Counted from the first letter of the stretch, positions 8,261 to 16,857 are shown. The stretch is DNA of 23,953 nt from Lachnospiraceae bacterium (GCA_016293925.1 JAEDCX010000033.1:1-23953); one strand, 5' to 3'. Translations and numbers: made by a program. The notes: generated by a model not told the origin, from the letters alone.

Positions 8261-8953
8261 CATTTCTACCAGGTCAATATAGAAATTCGTCCGCGTTGCG
8301 TTGATATACGGGATAATCCAAAGGAATCCCACGAAGAAAGTCATGACCCCCAGAAGATACATGGGGATGAAACTGAGTTCCAGACGTAACAGTTTCAGAC
8401 GATATCCTTTCATCAACTGAAAACACATCCGGAGAATTCTGCCGAGCTTCAGATCCGGAAAATCGTGGATCATATAGAAAGCAAAATCCAGATTCAGAGA
8501 TACGATCAACTGGATCAGGTACCCGCCAAGCAGAATACCGAGCAGAATCAGATTCGTGGTCAGATCATTGGTGCGGAAACTGCGTAGCAGAATCAGCGGA
8601 ATCATGGTCGCTAGGGAGACTACTGTAAAGATAGTCTGCAGTAGGATCGCCTTATCCGCATGGGACCGGAATCCGTGAAACAGGTCGGAGACCCGAATCG
8701 GCTGGTCAAATGCGAATTTCAGATACATGTAGCATTCGCCGGAAACAAACAGTCCGCTGAACAGATGGATCGCGATGCCGGATACGATGGAGAACTGGAG
8801 ATAGAATCTCGTTCCGTAGACTGCTCCGAGAATCAGGTTGTCAATCATCTCCATCAGGAGATTCGACAGCATCAATGCACATATGAACTTGGAGTAATTG
8901 CCGAGGAGACGCCCCCTGGCGTCCGCCTTGATCTTGGAATAACTTCGCAGCAT
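8240..8953 (-). CDS. DUF975-type integral membrane protein
   Basis: A 237-residue multi-pass membrane protein. The N-terminus (SKIKADARGRLLGNYSKF) resembles the opening of DUF975 family proteins, in which a short amphipathic stretch precedes five or six membrane helices. Hydrophobic segments lie near residues 22-40, 50-75, 100-125, 130-155 and 195-220. The family has no known function. The start at 8953 is chosen from this N-terminal resemblance; no good Shine-Dalgarno site precedes it. The upstream gene ends only 10 bases before, so translation is probably coupled. In-frame TTG codons slightly upstream, overlapping that gene, are alternatives. It is the last gene of a three-gene minus-strand unit. 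Confidence 0.7.
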   Translation of the reverse strand: MLRSYSKIKADARGRLLGNYSKFICALMLSNLLMEMIDNLILGAVYGTRFYLQFSIVSGIAIHLFSGLFVSGECYMYLKFAFDQPIRVSDLFHGFRSHADKAILLQTIFTVVSLATMIPLILLRSFRTNDLTTNLILLGILLGGYLIQLIVSLNLDFAFYMIHDFPDLKLGRILRMCFQLMKGYRLKLLRLELSFIPMYLLGVMTFFVGFLWIIPYINATRTNFYIDLVEMKTRRGN

Positions 8954-8963
8954 AGATTTTCGG

Positions 8964-9434
8964 TCAGCCGGCAAAATCAACGTTGGCACCCCGGTATTCC
9001 GCGCTGTCAGCGATTTTTTTGCCCTGCTGATATGGATTCTCCTCATTATAGTATTTGATCTGTGTTCTGGTCTCGCCACCGGCCACATAGGTACGTCCGC
9101 ATTCCGGACAGACGCCGGTTTTCAGTGTGACTCCGGCGGAGATGACCTGACCGCCTTTCTGAGCCGCCTTGCTGTATGCATTGGCGACATGCTCCTGTTC
9201 ATGAGCCATCACGCGGGAAGCGGATGCCTCCGGAGAGATGTGAGCGGCGGATTTGAAAGAAACCATTTCATCGGAACCATCCTGATATTTCCGGTTCCGG
9301 CAGGTCTCGCAATCTGCGGGAGACGATCTGTGACCGGGATTCACTTCCGTGGATTCCCCGTAGTTCAGAATCGGTTTATTCGCTTCGGGTCCATAGGCAT
9401 TGCCCATGGGATAGGTATTCAGTCCGTTTATCAT
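8964..9434 (-). CDS. SprA-related putative zinc metallopeptidase-like protein
   Basis: The 156-residue product contains HEQEH at residues 78-82, an HExxH zinc-binding motif. It lies in a context I recognise from the SprA-related family: CETCRNRKYQDGSDE, then SFKSAAHISPEASAS, then AHEQEHVANAY. Two CxxC pairs (CETC and CPEC) may bind a second metal ion. There is no signal peptide or membrane segment. The start at 9434 is chosen because AGAGGAG lies 7 bases upstream; a longer frame reaches 9485 without a ribosome binding site. The biological role of the family is not established, and protease activity is inferred only from HExxH. It lies between two membrane protein genes on the same strand. Confidence 0.75.
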   Translation of the reverse strand: MINGLNTYPMGNAYGPEANKPILNYGESTEVNPGHRSSPADCETCRNRKYQDGSDEMVSFKSAAHISPEASASRVMAHEQEHVANAYSKAAQKGGQVISAGVTLKTGVCPECGRTYVAGGETRTQIKYYNEENPYQQGKKIADSAEYRGANVDFAG

Positions 9435-9477
9435 AGCACTGCTCCTCTCTGCGGTCCCGATCATGGGGACACGCGGA

Positions 9478-9888
9478 TCACTCACCGGTGGTAAAATATT
9501 TGTGATAGAGATCCGTAAGGCTGTCGTCTTCCTCTATCGTGATCTCTGTTACACCACTCTGGGTCAGCGTATCACTGATGTAGGAATTGATGATGCCCCG
9601 AACCTCCATGTTCGTCTCATGGCTGATTGCCAGAAAGGCAACGAGTACGGTATATACAGCAAGGGTAATGGATGCCATGCGTACGCCGATCACTGCCTTG
9701 GTGGAAAAGGTGCGGAAACTGCCACGGGAAAGACAACCGAACAATATGGACAGTCCACCCGTAAAATAGGGAACCAGAACGGCCATCGGCAACAGGATGA
9801 TCGTCGGCATGGATTGAAACGCCATGACGATCGTCATGATCCCGAGAATCATAGATATTAACGAAAAGGTATTGGCTGAACGGTTCAT
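9478..9888 (-). CDS. small membrane protein of unknown function
   Basis: A 136-residue protein with three likely membrane helices (about residues 8-24, 28-52 and 66-88) and an acidic, probably soluble tail (TEITIEEDDSLTDLYHKYF). The ATG at 9888 has TAAGGA six bases upstream. It begins the minus-strand unit that continues into the SprA-related and DUF975 genes, 43 bases separating it from the next start. No family recognised. Two of the three genes in this unit being membrane proteins suggests a shared envelope-related role, but that is only inference. Confidence 0.65.
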   Translation of the reverse strand: MNRSANTFSLISMILGIMTIVMAFQSMPTIILLPMAVLVPYFTGGLSILFGCLSRGSFRTFSTKAVIGVRMASITLAVYTVLVAFLAISHETNMEVRGIINSYISDTLTQSGVTEITIEEDDSLTDLYHKYFTTGE

Positions 9889-9955
9889 ATGATTTCCTTA
9901 CTGTACTTTTTAGACATATCAAAAAGAGGGATCCCCCCACTCTTCTGATGCTCTT

Positions 9956-9984
9956 ATCATACCACGAAACCGTTTCCGATACAA
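9956..9984 (-). promoter_or_regulatory. promoter of the three-gene minus-strand unit
   Basis: On the minus strand, TTGTAT (9984-9979) and TATGAT (9961-9956) have a 17-base spacer. The predicted leader is about 60 bases long and contains a G-run/C-run segment followed by five T bases (about 9917-9940) that could fold into a short imperfect hairpin. Confidence 0.7.
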
Positions 9985-10006
9985 ATGAAAATAATATAAA
10001 ATCTCA

Positions 10007-10035
10007 TTGAATCGGCAATTCTGTTTCGGTATAAT
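10007..10035 (+). promoter_or_regulatory. tex promoter
   Basis: TTGAAT (10007-10012) and a perfect TATAAT (10030-10035) with 17 bases between. Transcription would start near 10042, which argues against the ATG at 10042 being the tex start codon. Confidence 0.8.
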
Positions 10036-10095
10036 GAAAGTATGCGGTCTGACCCGCAAAAAAGGATAAATGAGGATAGTAAATTGACAACAGGA

Positions 10096-12474
10096 ATGGA
10101 TATGAATCTGAAACTTGCCCGGGAACTGAATATTCAGAAATGGCAGGTGGAAGCAACTGTAAAACTGATTGACGAAGGGAATACGATTCCTTTTATCAGC
10201 CGTTACCGGAAAGAGGTTACGGGGTCTCTGAATGATGAGGTGCTCCGTACCCTGCATGAACGGCTGACCTATCTGCGCAATCTGGAAGAGAAGAAGAGCC
10301 AGGTGTTGGGCAGTATTGAAGAGCAGGGGATGCTGACCGAGGAACTGCGGGAGAAGATACTGGCAGCGGAAACCATGGTTGTGGTGGAGGATCTCTACAG
10401 ACCATACCGCCCGAAGCGGAAGACGAGGGCTTCTGTGGCCAAAGAGAAGGGTCTGGATGGTCTCGCTGAAACGATATTGAAACAGGAGATTGCCACGCCG
10501 CTTGAGGAAGAGGCTGTGAACTATGTGTCCGAAGAGAAGGGCGTCGGTAACGTACCGGAAGCCCTGCAGGGAGCGATGGATATTATCGCGGAGAGTGTTT
10601 CCGATAATGCGGATTATCGGAGTTACATACGGGAATACACAATGAAGTGCGGTAAATTGACCAGCACAGTCAAAAGCGAAAAAGAAAAAGAACAGACCGT
10701 ATATGAGATGTACTATCACTATGAGGAACCCGTTGCCAAAGTTGCAGGACACAGAGTGCTTGCCGTGAATCGCGGGGAGGCGGAGAAGGTCCTTACCGTG
10801 AAGGTTGAGGTGGATCAGGAGCAGATACTGCAATACCTCAGTAAGATGATGATTACGGCAGAGAATCCCATCACCACGCCCTATATCCGCATGGCACTGG
10901 AGGATAGCTATCATCGTCTGATTGCTCCGGCCATCGAACGGGAGATCCGGAATGAACTGACCGAGAAGGCAGAGGATGGTGCGATTGCGGTATTCGGTAA
11001 GAATCTGGAACAGCTGCTCATGCAGCCTCCGATTGCGGATAAAGTAGTGCTGGGCTGGGATCCGGCTTTCCGAACCGGCTGCAAGCTGGCTGTGGTGGAT
11101 GCTACGGGAAAGGTCCTGGATACGAAGGTCATCTATCCGACTGCGCCGCAGAACAAGGTGGAAGAAGCCAAGGCGGAATTGAAAAAGCTGATCAGCAAAT
11201 ACCATGTGGATCTGATTTCCGTCGGAAACGGTACTGCATCCAGAGAGTCCGAGCAGGTGATTGTGGAACTGATCAAGGAGATGAATACGCCGCTTCAGTA
11301 TGTGATCGTCAATGAGGCGGGTGCCAGTGTGTATTCTGCAAGTAAACTTGCAACCGAGGAGTTCCCGAACTTCGATGTGGGTCAGAGAAGTGCGGCTTCC
11401 ATTGCAAGACGTCTGCAGGATCCGTTGGCGGAACTGGTGAAGATTGATCCTCAGTCCATCGGTGTTGGACAGTATCAGCATGATATCAACCAGAAAAAAT
11501 TAGGAGAGACACTGCACGGTGTGGTAGAGGACTGCGTGAACAAAGTTGGTGTGGATCTGAATACCGCAAGTGCTTCTCTGTTGGAATATATCTCCGGAAT
11601 CACGAAGGTGATTGCGAAGAATATTGTGGAATACCGGGAGAAGAACGGTCGTTTCCGGAAACGGGAGGACCTTCTGAAGGTGGCAAAACTGGGTCCGAAG
11701 GCATATGAGCAATGCGCCGGATTCATGAGAATTATGGACGGAACCAATCCTCTGGATGCGACCAGTGTACATCCCGAATCCTATGTGGCAACCAGGAAGT
11801 TATTGGATAAACTGGGACTGACCATGGAGGATGTCAGGAAGATTCAGAAGGAGGTTGCAGCAAAAGGTTCCTCTGCAGCACCGACACCCCGTAAGGATCG
11901 GAAACCAAGAGTGCAGCAGCCGGTTATCCGAAACACCAATACAGCCATGGGAAAGGCGCTTGCCGCAGCTATGGGTGGCGTTGTGCTGGAACAGGCCGAT
12001 GAGCGGAACGGGAACAGAAATACTGCATCCGACACTGCAGCAGCGTCCGGCACGCGTACCAATGCCCTGACCAGGGCGATGCAGGACGCCGACAAACTTG
12101 CTGGAGAACTGGGCATTGGGGCAATTACACTCACGGATATCCTGAAAGAGTTGGAGAAACCGGCCAGGGATCCCCGTGAGAATATGCCCGCACCGATTCT
12201 GAGGAGTGATGTTATGGACATGAAGGATCTGAAGCCGGGCATGGTTCTGAAAGGAACAGTCCGCAATGTCATTGATTTCGGCGTATTCGTGGATATCGGT
12301 GTTCATCAGGACGGGCTGGTGCACATCTCACAGATTACCGACCGATACATCAAGCATCCTCTGGAAGCGGTCAGCGTTGGCGACATCGTGGATGTCCGGG
12401 TACTGGATGTGGATCTTGCCAAGAAACGAATTGCCCTTTCCATGCGGAAGGAAGAGAAACAGAGTATCAGATAG
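10096..12474 (+). CDS. tex: Tex-family S1 RNA-binding transcription accessory protein
   Basis: A nucleic-acid-binding protein linked to transcription in other bacteria. The order is typical: N-terminal helical region (WQVEATVKLIDEGNTIPFISRYRKEVTG), YqgF/RNase-H-like fold (LGWDPAFRTGCKLAVVD), helix-hairpin-helix region (LNTASASLLEYISGI... GRFRKREDL), and S1 domain (MVLKGTVRNVIDFGVFVDIG). The start at 10096 (MDMNLKLARELNI) matches the family N-terminus. TTG at 10084 has a better ribosome binding site (GAGGAT), ATG 10102 has AGGA, and ATG 10042 sits on the predicted transcription start; the exact start is therefore uncertain. From 10096 the protein is 792 residues, longer than usual because of a low-complexity insert of about 80 residues (about 585-665) before the S1 domain. 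Confidence 0.93.
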   Translation: MDMNLKLARELNIQKWQVEATVKLIDEGNTIPFISRYRKEVTGSLNDEVLRTLHERLTYLRNLEEKKSQVLGSIEEQGMLTEELREKILAAETMVVVEDLYRPYRPKRKTRASVAKEKGLDGLAETILKQEIATPLEEEAVNYVSEEKGVGNVPEALQGAMDIIAESVSDNADYRSYIREYTMKCGKLTSTVKSEKEKEQTVYEMYYHYEEPVAKVAGHRVLAVNRGEAEKVLTVKVEVDQEQILQYLSKMMITAENPITTPYIRMALEDSYHRLIAPAIEREIRNELTEKAEDGAIAVFGKNLEQLLMQPPIADKVVLGWDPAFRTGCKLAVVDATGKVLDTKVIYPTAPQNKVEEAKAELKKLISKYHVDLISVGNGTASRESEQVIVELIKEMNTPLQYVIVNEAGASVYSASKLATEEFPNFDVGQRSAASIARRLQDPLAELVKIDPQSIGVGQYQHDINQKKLGETLHGVVEDCVNKVGVDLNTASASLLEYISGITKVIAKNIVEYREKNGRFRKREDLLKVAKLGPKAYEQCAGFMRIMDGTNPLDATSVHPESYVATRKLLDKLGLTMEDVRKIQKEVAAKGSSAAPTPRKDRKPRVQQPVIRNTNTAMGKALAAAMGGVVLEQADERNGNRNTASDTAAASGTRTNALTRAMQDADKLAGELGIGAITLTDILKELEKPARDPRENMPAPILRSDVMDMKDLKPGMVLKGTVRNVIDFGVFVDIGVHQDGLVHISQITDRYIKHPLEAVSVGDIVDVRVLDVDLAKKRIALSMRKEEKQSIR

Positions 12475-12514
12475 AAACGGGAAAATAACCCGGTAAAAGG
12501 AGTGGAGAGAACAG

Positions 12515-15310
12515 ATGGCAGATATGTTACGCAGAAAACAGGAACTGTTGCATCGGGCGGTTACCTATTATGAAGATGCACCGTGTTATGAACTGGACAA
12601 GGTGCTGGAACTGCAGGGAATGAATCATGAACTTTGGGGAATGAATGATCCGGAACAGCTGGAGGAGCCCCTTCGTATCTTTGAGGAGAAGATGAACGGA
12701 TTGCAGAAACGGGCAGATGCCCCGGAGCGGATTTTGCTTTGGCCGGAAGGAAATATGCCCTGTACGGGTGCATATACGGATAATTCCCAATTGCGCCACA
12801 ATCATGACCCGGAATTCCAACCCTATATGTATGCTCTTTTGGTTGCAGATGAGGTGACTCCGAAGGGGGCGATTGTGGTGTGTGCCGGTGGAGATCACGG
12901 GGACTGTACGCTTCACGAAGGCTATCAGAGCTGTATGGATCTGAACCGGCAGGGATACCAGTGTTTCCTGCTGCTGAATCGTACCAATCTGTGTCCGTAT
13001 GACAGTAAAGAAGCGGGAGCAGATGCGTCCAGAGCGATTCGGTACGTCAGAAAGCATGCGGCAGAATACCGGGTTGATGGGAATAAGGTGGCATTTGCGG
13101 GATTTTCCAACGGTGGATTGACTGCAGAGGCCTGTATTCAGTATTACTCCGGAACCCAGAAGATTCAGACGCATTTCCCGGAGTACGTTCCGGATGAACT
13201 GGATCGGTACTATGGGGCGCCGGATGCAGTACTCTGCATCTATGGGCCGAGATTCAAGGGCAGTACGTTCGATTATACCAATGCAGTGTATCCACCTATT
13301 TTTTTTGCAGTGGGACGGGAAGATTCCGCAATGGAGAATCTGCGGGCAACGCTGCCGGATCTGAAGGCGCATCAGGTGGAGATGGAGGTACATACCTTTG
13401 CAGGCGTGCCGCACGGACAGTCCGGGGTGCAGATCTATGGGAACACTTCCTACCCGAACTTCATGCTGTGGCCCCAGCTTGCGGATGCTTTCCTGCAGAA
13501 TGTGTTTGCCAAGTCGGTTGTCAAGAGGACACCGGATGTGATTGAGGATGCGGAATACCGGTATGATTCTTTCCCATCAGGGAATCCGATTCTCCATAAG
13601 AAAAAGAACCATCTTCCGGCAATGGGATGGAACAGCTGGAATGCATTTGGCAGCGGTAATACGGAAGCATTGACCAAAGCGATGGCGGATGCGGTGGTGG
13701 AACTGGGACTGGATAAGCTGGGATACCGGTATCTGGTGCTGGATGACGGCTGCTATAAACCGGTTCGTGTGGACGGATGTCTGTCCAACGAGGAACGTAA
13801 ATTCCCGAACGGATTCCGTAATCTGTCTGATTATATACATGCCAAGGGGTTGAAGTTCGGTATGTATAACGATATCGGAACCAATCTGTGTGCGGGTGCT
13901 GCAGTGGGAACCTGCGGACACGAGGATGTGGATGCGGCTTCTTATGTGGCCTGGGGTGTGGATTTCCTGAAAGTGGATAACTGCTATTACCTCTGGGACA
14001 ATGCCACCTTCTCCAAGGCGGATAACGCAAAATATGTGTATGCACCGAATATTCGCGGCATGAAACTCTACTGCGGAGAGACGGTAATGGCAGATCTGTC
14101 AGCCGTAGCGGATGGGGTTCTGTCAGGGCAGGGTGCTTACATGAAAGAGGACTATGTGACCAATATCGGAACCTTCGACGGAACCGGACCTGATCCGACG
14201 CCGGTGGGGGAGAGAAGCGGAGAACTGCACTTTACGGTAACGGTACCGGAAGCGGCAGAGTATGCAATTTCGCTGACATATGCCACCGGTATGGTACCGG
14301 AAACCGGAAGCTGGCTGCAGGTGGCAGTCGGAGAAGGCAGCGATGCGAAGATTTTCTATGATGATTTCCTTCCCGGAACCGAGAGCCGGGAGACGTTTGC
14401 GGAATCCCCGAAGATCCGGGTGGAGCTGGAAGCCGGCGAGAACGTGATCCGTCTGATGAACCACAGAAGACAGGAGAATACGTTGTGTTCCTATGCGTCC
14501 CTGCTGGAGGGACTGAATCAGGCGGATCCGGATCATGATATCATCTTTTCCATCTGTGAATGGGGCAAAACCCAGCCGCAGAACTGGGGATATAAGGTTG
14601 GAGATTCCTGGAGAATCCTGAATGATATTACATTCCGGGTCGGAGCGGATGGAGATCCGGGACATGGGTCATGGACCGACGGATACACGCCCAGTGTTAC
14701 GTCCCAATATAACAAGGCAGTCATTATGGACGAATTCGCAGGTCTTGAGAAGGGCTGGAATGATCCGGATATGTTGATGGTGGGCATGAACGGGCTGACC
14801 GATACAATGTACAAGACTCATATGACCATGTGGTGCATGATGAATGCTCCGCTGATGCTGGGACTGGATCTGCGCCGGGTACAAAAAGGAGATTCTCTCT
14901 ATCGCATCATTGCAAACGAAGCACTGATCGCACTGAATCAGGACGCATTGGGAATTCAGGCAAAACGAATCTTCAGTTCGCTTTCTGCAGAGCATCCGGA
15001 TACAGAGTACATCCGTGACAACAACCGGGTGGACATTCTGGCGAAACCACTGGCAGACGGCAGCGTTGCATTGTCTTTCATCAATGTCAGTGAGGAGGAG
15101 CAGGCAGCAGGATATGCCGTGGATGTCCGGAGGATTGTGAAGATGATCGGTCATAAGATGGTAAACTGCGAGGCCTTTGAACAGGCGGGCAGATACAGAA
15201 TAATCGATTTGTGGACTGGTGAGACCGGAGAGAACACCACAGGCATTTTCACAGTGGAGAGATTGGATGCGTGTGACAACGTGACATGGAAGGTAAGTAT
15301 TGATGACTAG
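12515..15310 (+). CDS. alpha/beta-hydrolase (esterase-like) fused to GH27 alpha-galactosidase with an inserted module
   Basis: Three parts in 931 residues. Residues about 1-340 form an alpha/beta-hydrolase: GFSNGG with candidate nucleophile Ser198, and GVPHGQ near 294 for the His. From MGWNSWNAFG near 370 a GH27 barrel begins, with LVLDDGCY, candidate nucleophile Asp488 in FLKVDNCYY, FSICEWG at 678-684 and WNDPDM with Asp750/Asp752 for the acid/base. Between DNCYY and FSICEWG lies an insert of roughly 140 residues (about 520-660) that looks like a beta-sandwich carbohydrate-binding module (GELHFTVTVPEAAEYAISL). No signal peptide, so cytoplasmic. GGAGAG lies 5 bases before the ATG. Likely removes acyl groups and terminal alpha-galactose from imported oligosaccharides; specificity is inferred. 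It follows tex by 40 bases. Confidence 0.88.
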   Translation: MADMLRRKQELLHRAVTYYEDAPCYELDKVLELQGMNHELWGMNDPEQLEEPLRIFEEKMNGLQKRADAPERILLWPEGNMPCTGAYTDNSQLRHNHDPEFQPYMYALLVADEVTPKGAIVVCAGGDHGDCTLHEGYQSCMDLNRQGYQCFLLLNRTNLCPYDSKEAGADASRAIRYVRKHAAEYRVDGNKVAFAGFSNGGLTAEACIQYYSGTQKIQTHFPEYVPDELDRYYGAPDAVLCIYGPRFKGSTFDYTNAVYPPIFFAVGREDSAMENLRATLPDLKAHQVEMEVHTFAGVPHGQSGVQIYGNTSYPNFMLWPQLADAFLQNVFAKSVVKRTPDVIEDAEYRYDSFPSGNPILHKKKNHLPAMGWNSWNAFGSGNTEALTKAMADAVVELGLDKLGYRYLVLDDGCYKPVRVDGCLSNEERKFPNGFRNLSDYIHAKGLKFGMYNDIGTNLCAGAAVGTCGHEDVDAASYVAWGVDFLKVDNCYYLWDNATFSKADNAKYVYAPNIRGMKLYCGETVMADLSAVADGVLSGQGAYMKEDYVTNIGTFDGTGPDPTPVGERSGELHFTVTVPEAAEYAISLTYATGMVPETGSWLQVAVGEGSDAKIFYDDFLPGTESRETFAESPKIRVELEAGENVIRLMNHRRQENTLCSYASLLEGLNQADPDHDIIFSICEWGKTQPQNWGYKVGDSWRILNDITFRVGADGDPGHGSWTDGYTPSVTSQYNKAVIMDEFAGLEKGWNDPDMLMVGMNGLTDTMYKTHMTMWCMMNAPLMLGLDLRRVQKGDSLYRIIANEALIALNQDALGIQAKRIFSSLSAEHPDTEYIRDNNRVDILAKPLADGSVALSFINVSEEEQAAGYAVDVRRIVKMIGHKMVNCEAFEQAGRYRIIDLWTGETGENTTGIFTVERLDACDNVTWKVSIDD

Positions 15311-16040
15311 AGTAGTCAATATGCGGTACGTTGCCGGAATATTAGGGGAAAACTTGCCGGGAAAGGGTTCGGAAGCGTCAGAGGATATGCTTCAATGCGG
15401 CTTGGAACGGGGATATCTCGAACCGCAGGATGTGGTGGATCCCTACGCTCCGGTGTGCCGCCGGCAGTTGGCCGGAATCATCCACCGATTTCTGTGCATC
15501 GTGCTTGATGAGCCGGATATCGACAACTGGCAGACGGCACAGCGGCTGCGGGATTTGTATGACTGTAGAACCTGTGTGAATCATGTGGCCCAGGTCTATG
15601 GGAAAGGAATCATGCCCGGAATCAGCGGGGATGTATTCGGCATGGAAGAAAAGATAACGGAGCAGGAACTGCAGGAGATTATTTGGCGCATGTTTCATGA
15701 TGAGACGCGACTGAAGGTAGAGAAGGAAGGAGTGACGGCGATGTCGGAAGAGAAATGGATACGCATTACCTGCGAGCAGGCGAGAAAGCTGCGGGAAGAG
15801 ACAGGGATGCGTCTGATTGATGTGCGAACCAGGGAAGAATTCGATGCATATCATCTGCCGGGGGCAGAACTTTTTCCGGTGGATCTGGTGCAGGCGGATC
15901 CTGCGATTGTGGGCGGGGACAGAAAGGAGCCCCTGCTGGTAGGTTGCAGAAGCGGACACAGGAGTGAGATCGCGGCACGGGCTCTGGCAGGCATCGGGTA
16001 TGAGACAATATACTTTTTTGGATTGGAGAGTTCGTTATGA
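15303..16040 (+). CDS. SLH-like repeats fused to a rhodanese domain
   Basis: The 245-residue product has two SLH-like repeats in its first half. One is around residues 30-67 (DVVDPYAPVCRRQLAGIIHR) and one around 88-132 (VAQVYGKGIMPGISGDVFG... ITEQELQEIIWRM). A rhodanese domain follows: LIDVRTREEFDAYHLPGA and active-site Cys215 in GCRSGHRS, the loop that carries sulfur as persulfide. The domain ends early at FFGLESSL and lacks the usual closing Gly-x-x-x-Trp segment. No signal peptide or membrane segment is visible, which is unusual for SLH repeats. The start overlaps the previous gene by 8 bases (ATG 15303; TTG at 15300 is adjacent, ATG 15321 also possible), and the end overlaps the next by ATGA, so translation is coupled on both sides. 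The SLH assignment is by pattern only. Confidence 0.7.
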   Translation: MTRVVNMRYVAGILGENLPGKGSEASEDMLQCGLERGYLEPQDVVDPYAPVCRRQLAGIIHRFLCIVLDEPDIDNWQTAQRLRDLYDCRTCVNHVAQVYGKGIMPGISGDVFGMEEKITEQELQEIIWRMFHDETRLKVEKEGVTAMSEEKWIRITCEQARKLREETGMRLIDVRTREEFDAYHLPGAELFPVDLVQADPAIVGGDRKEPLLVGCRSGHRSEIAARALAGIGYETIYFFGLESSL

Positions 16041-16672
16041 CACCGAAGCAGATTAATTATGAGCGGACTGCGCAGACGATTATCAGGAATCTGGAGCGCA
16101 GACAGATGAAGGGATACTATTACGCAACCGCGAAGGAAGCGGTACAGGGGATTCTGGATATGATCCCGCAGGGGGCTTCAATAGGCTGGGGCGGGTCCAT
16201 GACCCTGCAGGAAACCGGTCTTATGGACGCGGTTCGCGGCGGGCAGTACACGATCTTTGACAGAGATGCCAAAATGGATGATGATACCCGCAGAAAAGTT
16301 TATGCCGACATTCTGAACTGTGATTTTTTTCTGATGAGTACCAATGCGATTACGATGGACGGAGAACTTGTAAATATTGACGGACGGGGCAGCCGGGTTG
16401 CGTTTCTGTGCTTCGGTCCGTCGAATGTACTGGTGGTTGCAGGTATGAACAAAGTGGTAAGTGATGTGGACAGCGGAATCAAGCGGGTACGCGACATCGC
16501 CGCACCGCCCAATGCTACCAGACTGGACCGCAAGACACCGTGTACCGCAACCGGGAAATGCGGTGACTGTACGGCACCGGGATGCATCTGCAGTCAAACG
16601 GTGGTGACTCGATTCTCCACTATTCCGGATCGGATCAAGGTGATACTCGTTGGCGAAGAATTGGGATATTAG
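16037..16672 (+). CDS. LUD-domain protein (LutC/YkgG-like, DUF162)
   Basis: A 211-residue LUD-domain protein of the group that includes lactate-utilisation protein LutC. Visible blocks are ASIGWGGSMTLQETGL near residue 47, NAITMDGELVNIDGRGSRVA near 103 and VAGMNKVVSDVDSGIKRVR near 134. A Cys-rich stretch (PCTATGKCGDCTAPGCIC, near 168-185) is common in this subgroup and could bind metal or an Fe-S cluster. Stand-alone forms like this, without LutA and LutB next to them, have no settled function. The start overlaps the preceding rhodanese-fusion stop as ATGA, indicating translational coupling. The next promoter begins 5 bases after the stop. Confidence 0.85.
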   Translation: MTPKQINYERTAQTIIRNLERRQMKGYYYATAKEAVQGILDMIPQGASIGWGGSMTLQETGLMDAVRGGQYTIFDRDAKMDDDTRRKVYADILNCDFFLMSTNAITMDGELVNIDGRGSRVAFLCFGPSNVLVVAGMNKVVSDVDSGIKRVRDIAAPPNATRLDRKTPCTATGKCGDCTAPGCICSQTVVTRFSTIPDRIKVILVGEELGY

Positions 16673-16677
16673 CAGGG

Positions 16678-16706
16678 TTGACGAATGTTGTAGAATCTGA
16701 TACAGT
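16678..16706 (+). promoter_or_regulatory. promoter of the riboswitch-ribU transcript
   Basis: TTGACG (16678-16683) and TACAGT (16701-16706) with a 17-base spacer, about 20 bases ahead of the FMN aptamer. The spacing fits transcription starting just before the riboswitch. Confidence 0.7.
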
Positions 16707-16726
16707 ATAAACACAAAAAAATACAA

Positions 16727-16857
16727 ATGTTTTTCGGGGTTGGGTGTAATTCCCTACCGGCGGTATAGTCCGCGACCCGTGGTGCAAGCCCGGCTGATCC
16801 GGTGACAGTAATGGATTCCGGAACCGACAGTAATAGTCTGGATGGTAGAATGACATG
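16727..16857 (+). ncRNA. FMN riboswitch (RFN element)
   Basis: Matches the conserved RFN order: CGGGG with GGGTGTAATTCCC, then ACCGGCGGTATAGTCCGCGA near the 5' half, a variable stem (GATCCGGTGACAGTAATGGATTCCGG), then CCGACAGTAATAGTCTGGATGG and a closing AGAATGACAT that can pair with ATGTTTTTC at the 5' end (P1). It binds FMN and switches off the downstream gene. The hairpin at 16891-16912 is the likely output terminator, and the target is the riboflavin transporter that follows. Confidence 0.93.

Noticed and set aside
10042..10095. Upstream ATG for tex at 10042
   Set aside because: It lies 6 bases after the -10 element, at the predicted transcription start, and adds residues not seen in the family.
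9919..11481. Long open frame antisense to tex (520 codons)
   Set aside because: It lies entirely opposite a well-conserved gene, has no family motif, and is rich in His, Leu and Arg as expected from reading the complement of a biased coding strand.
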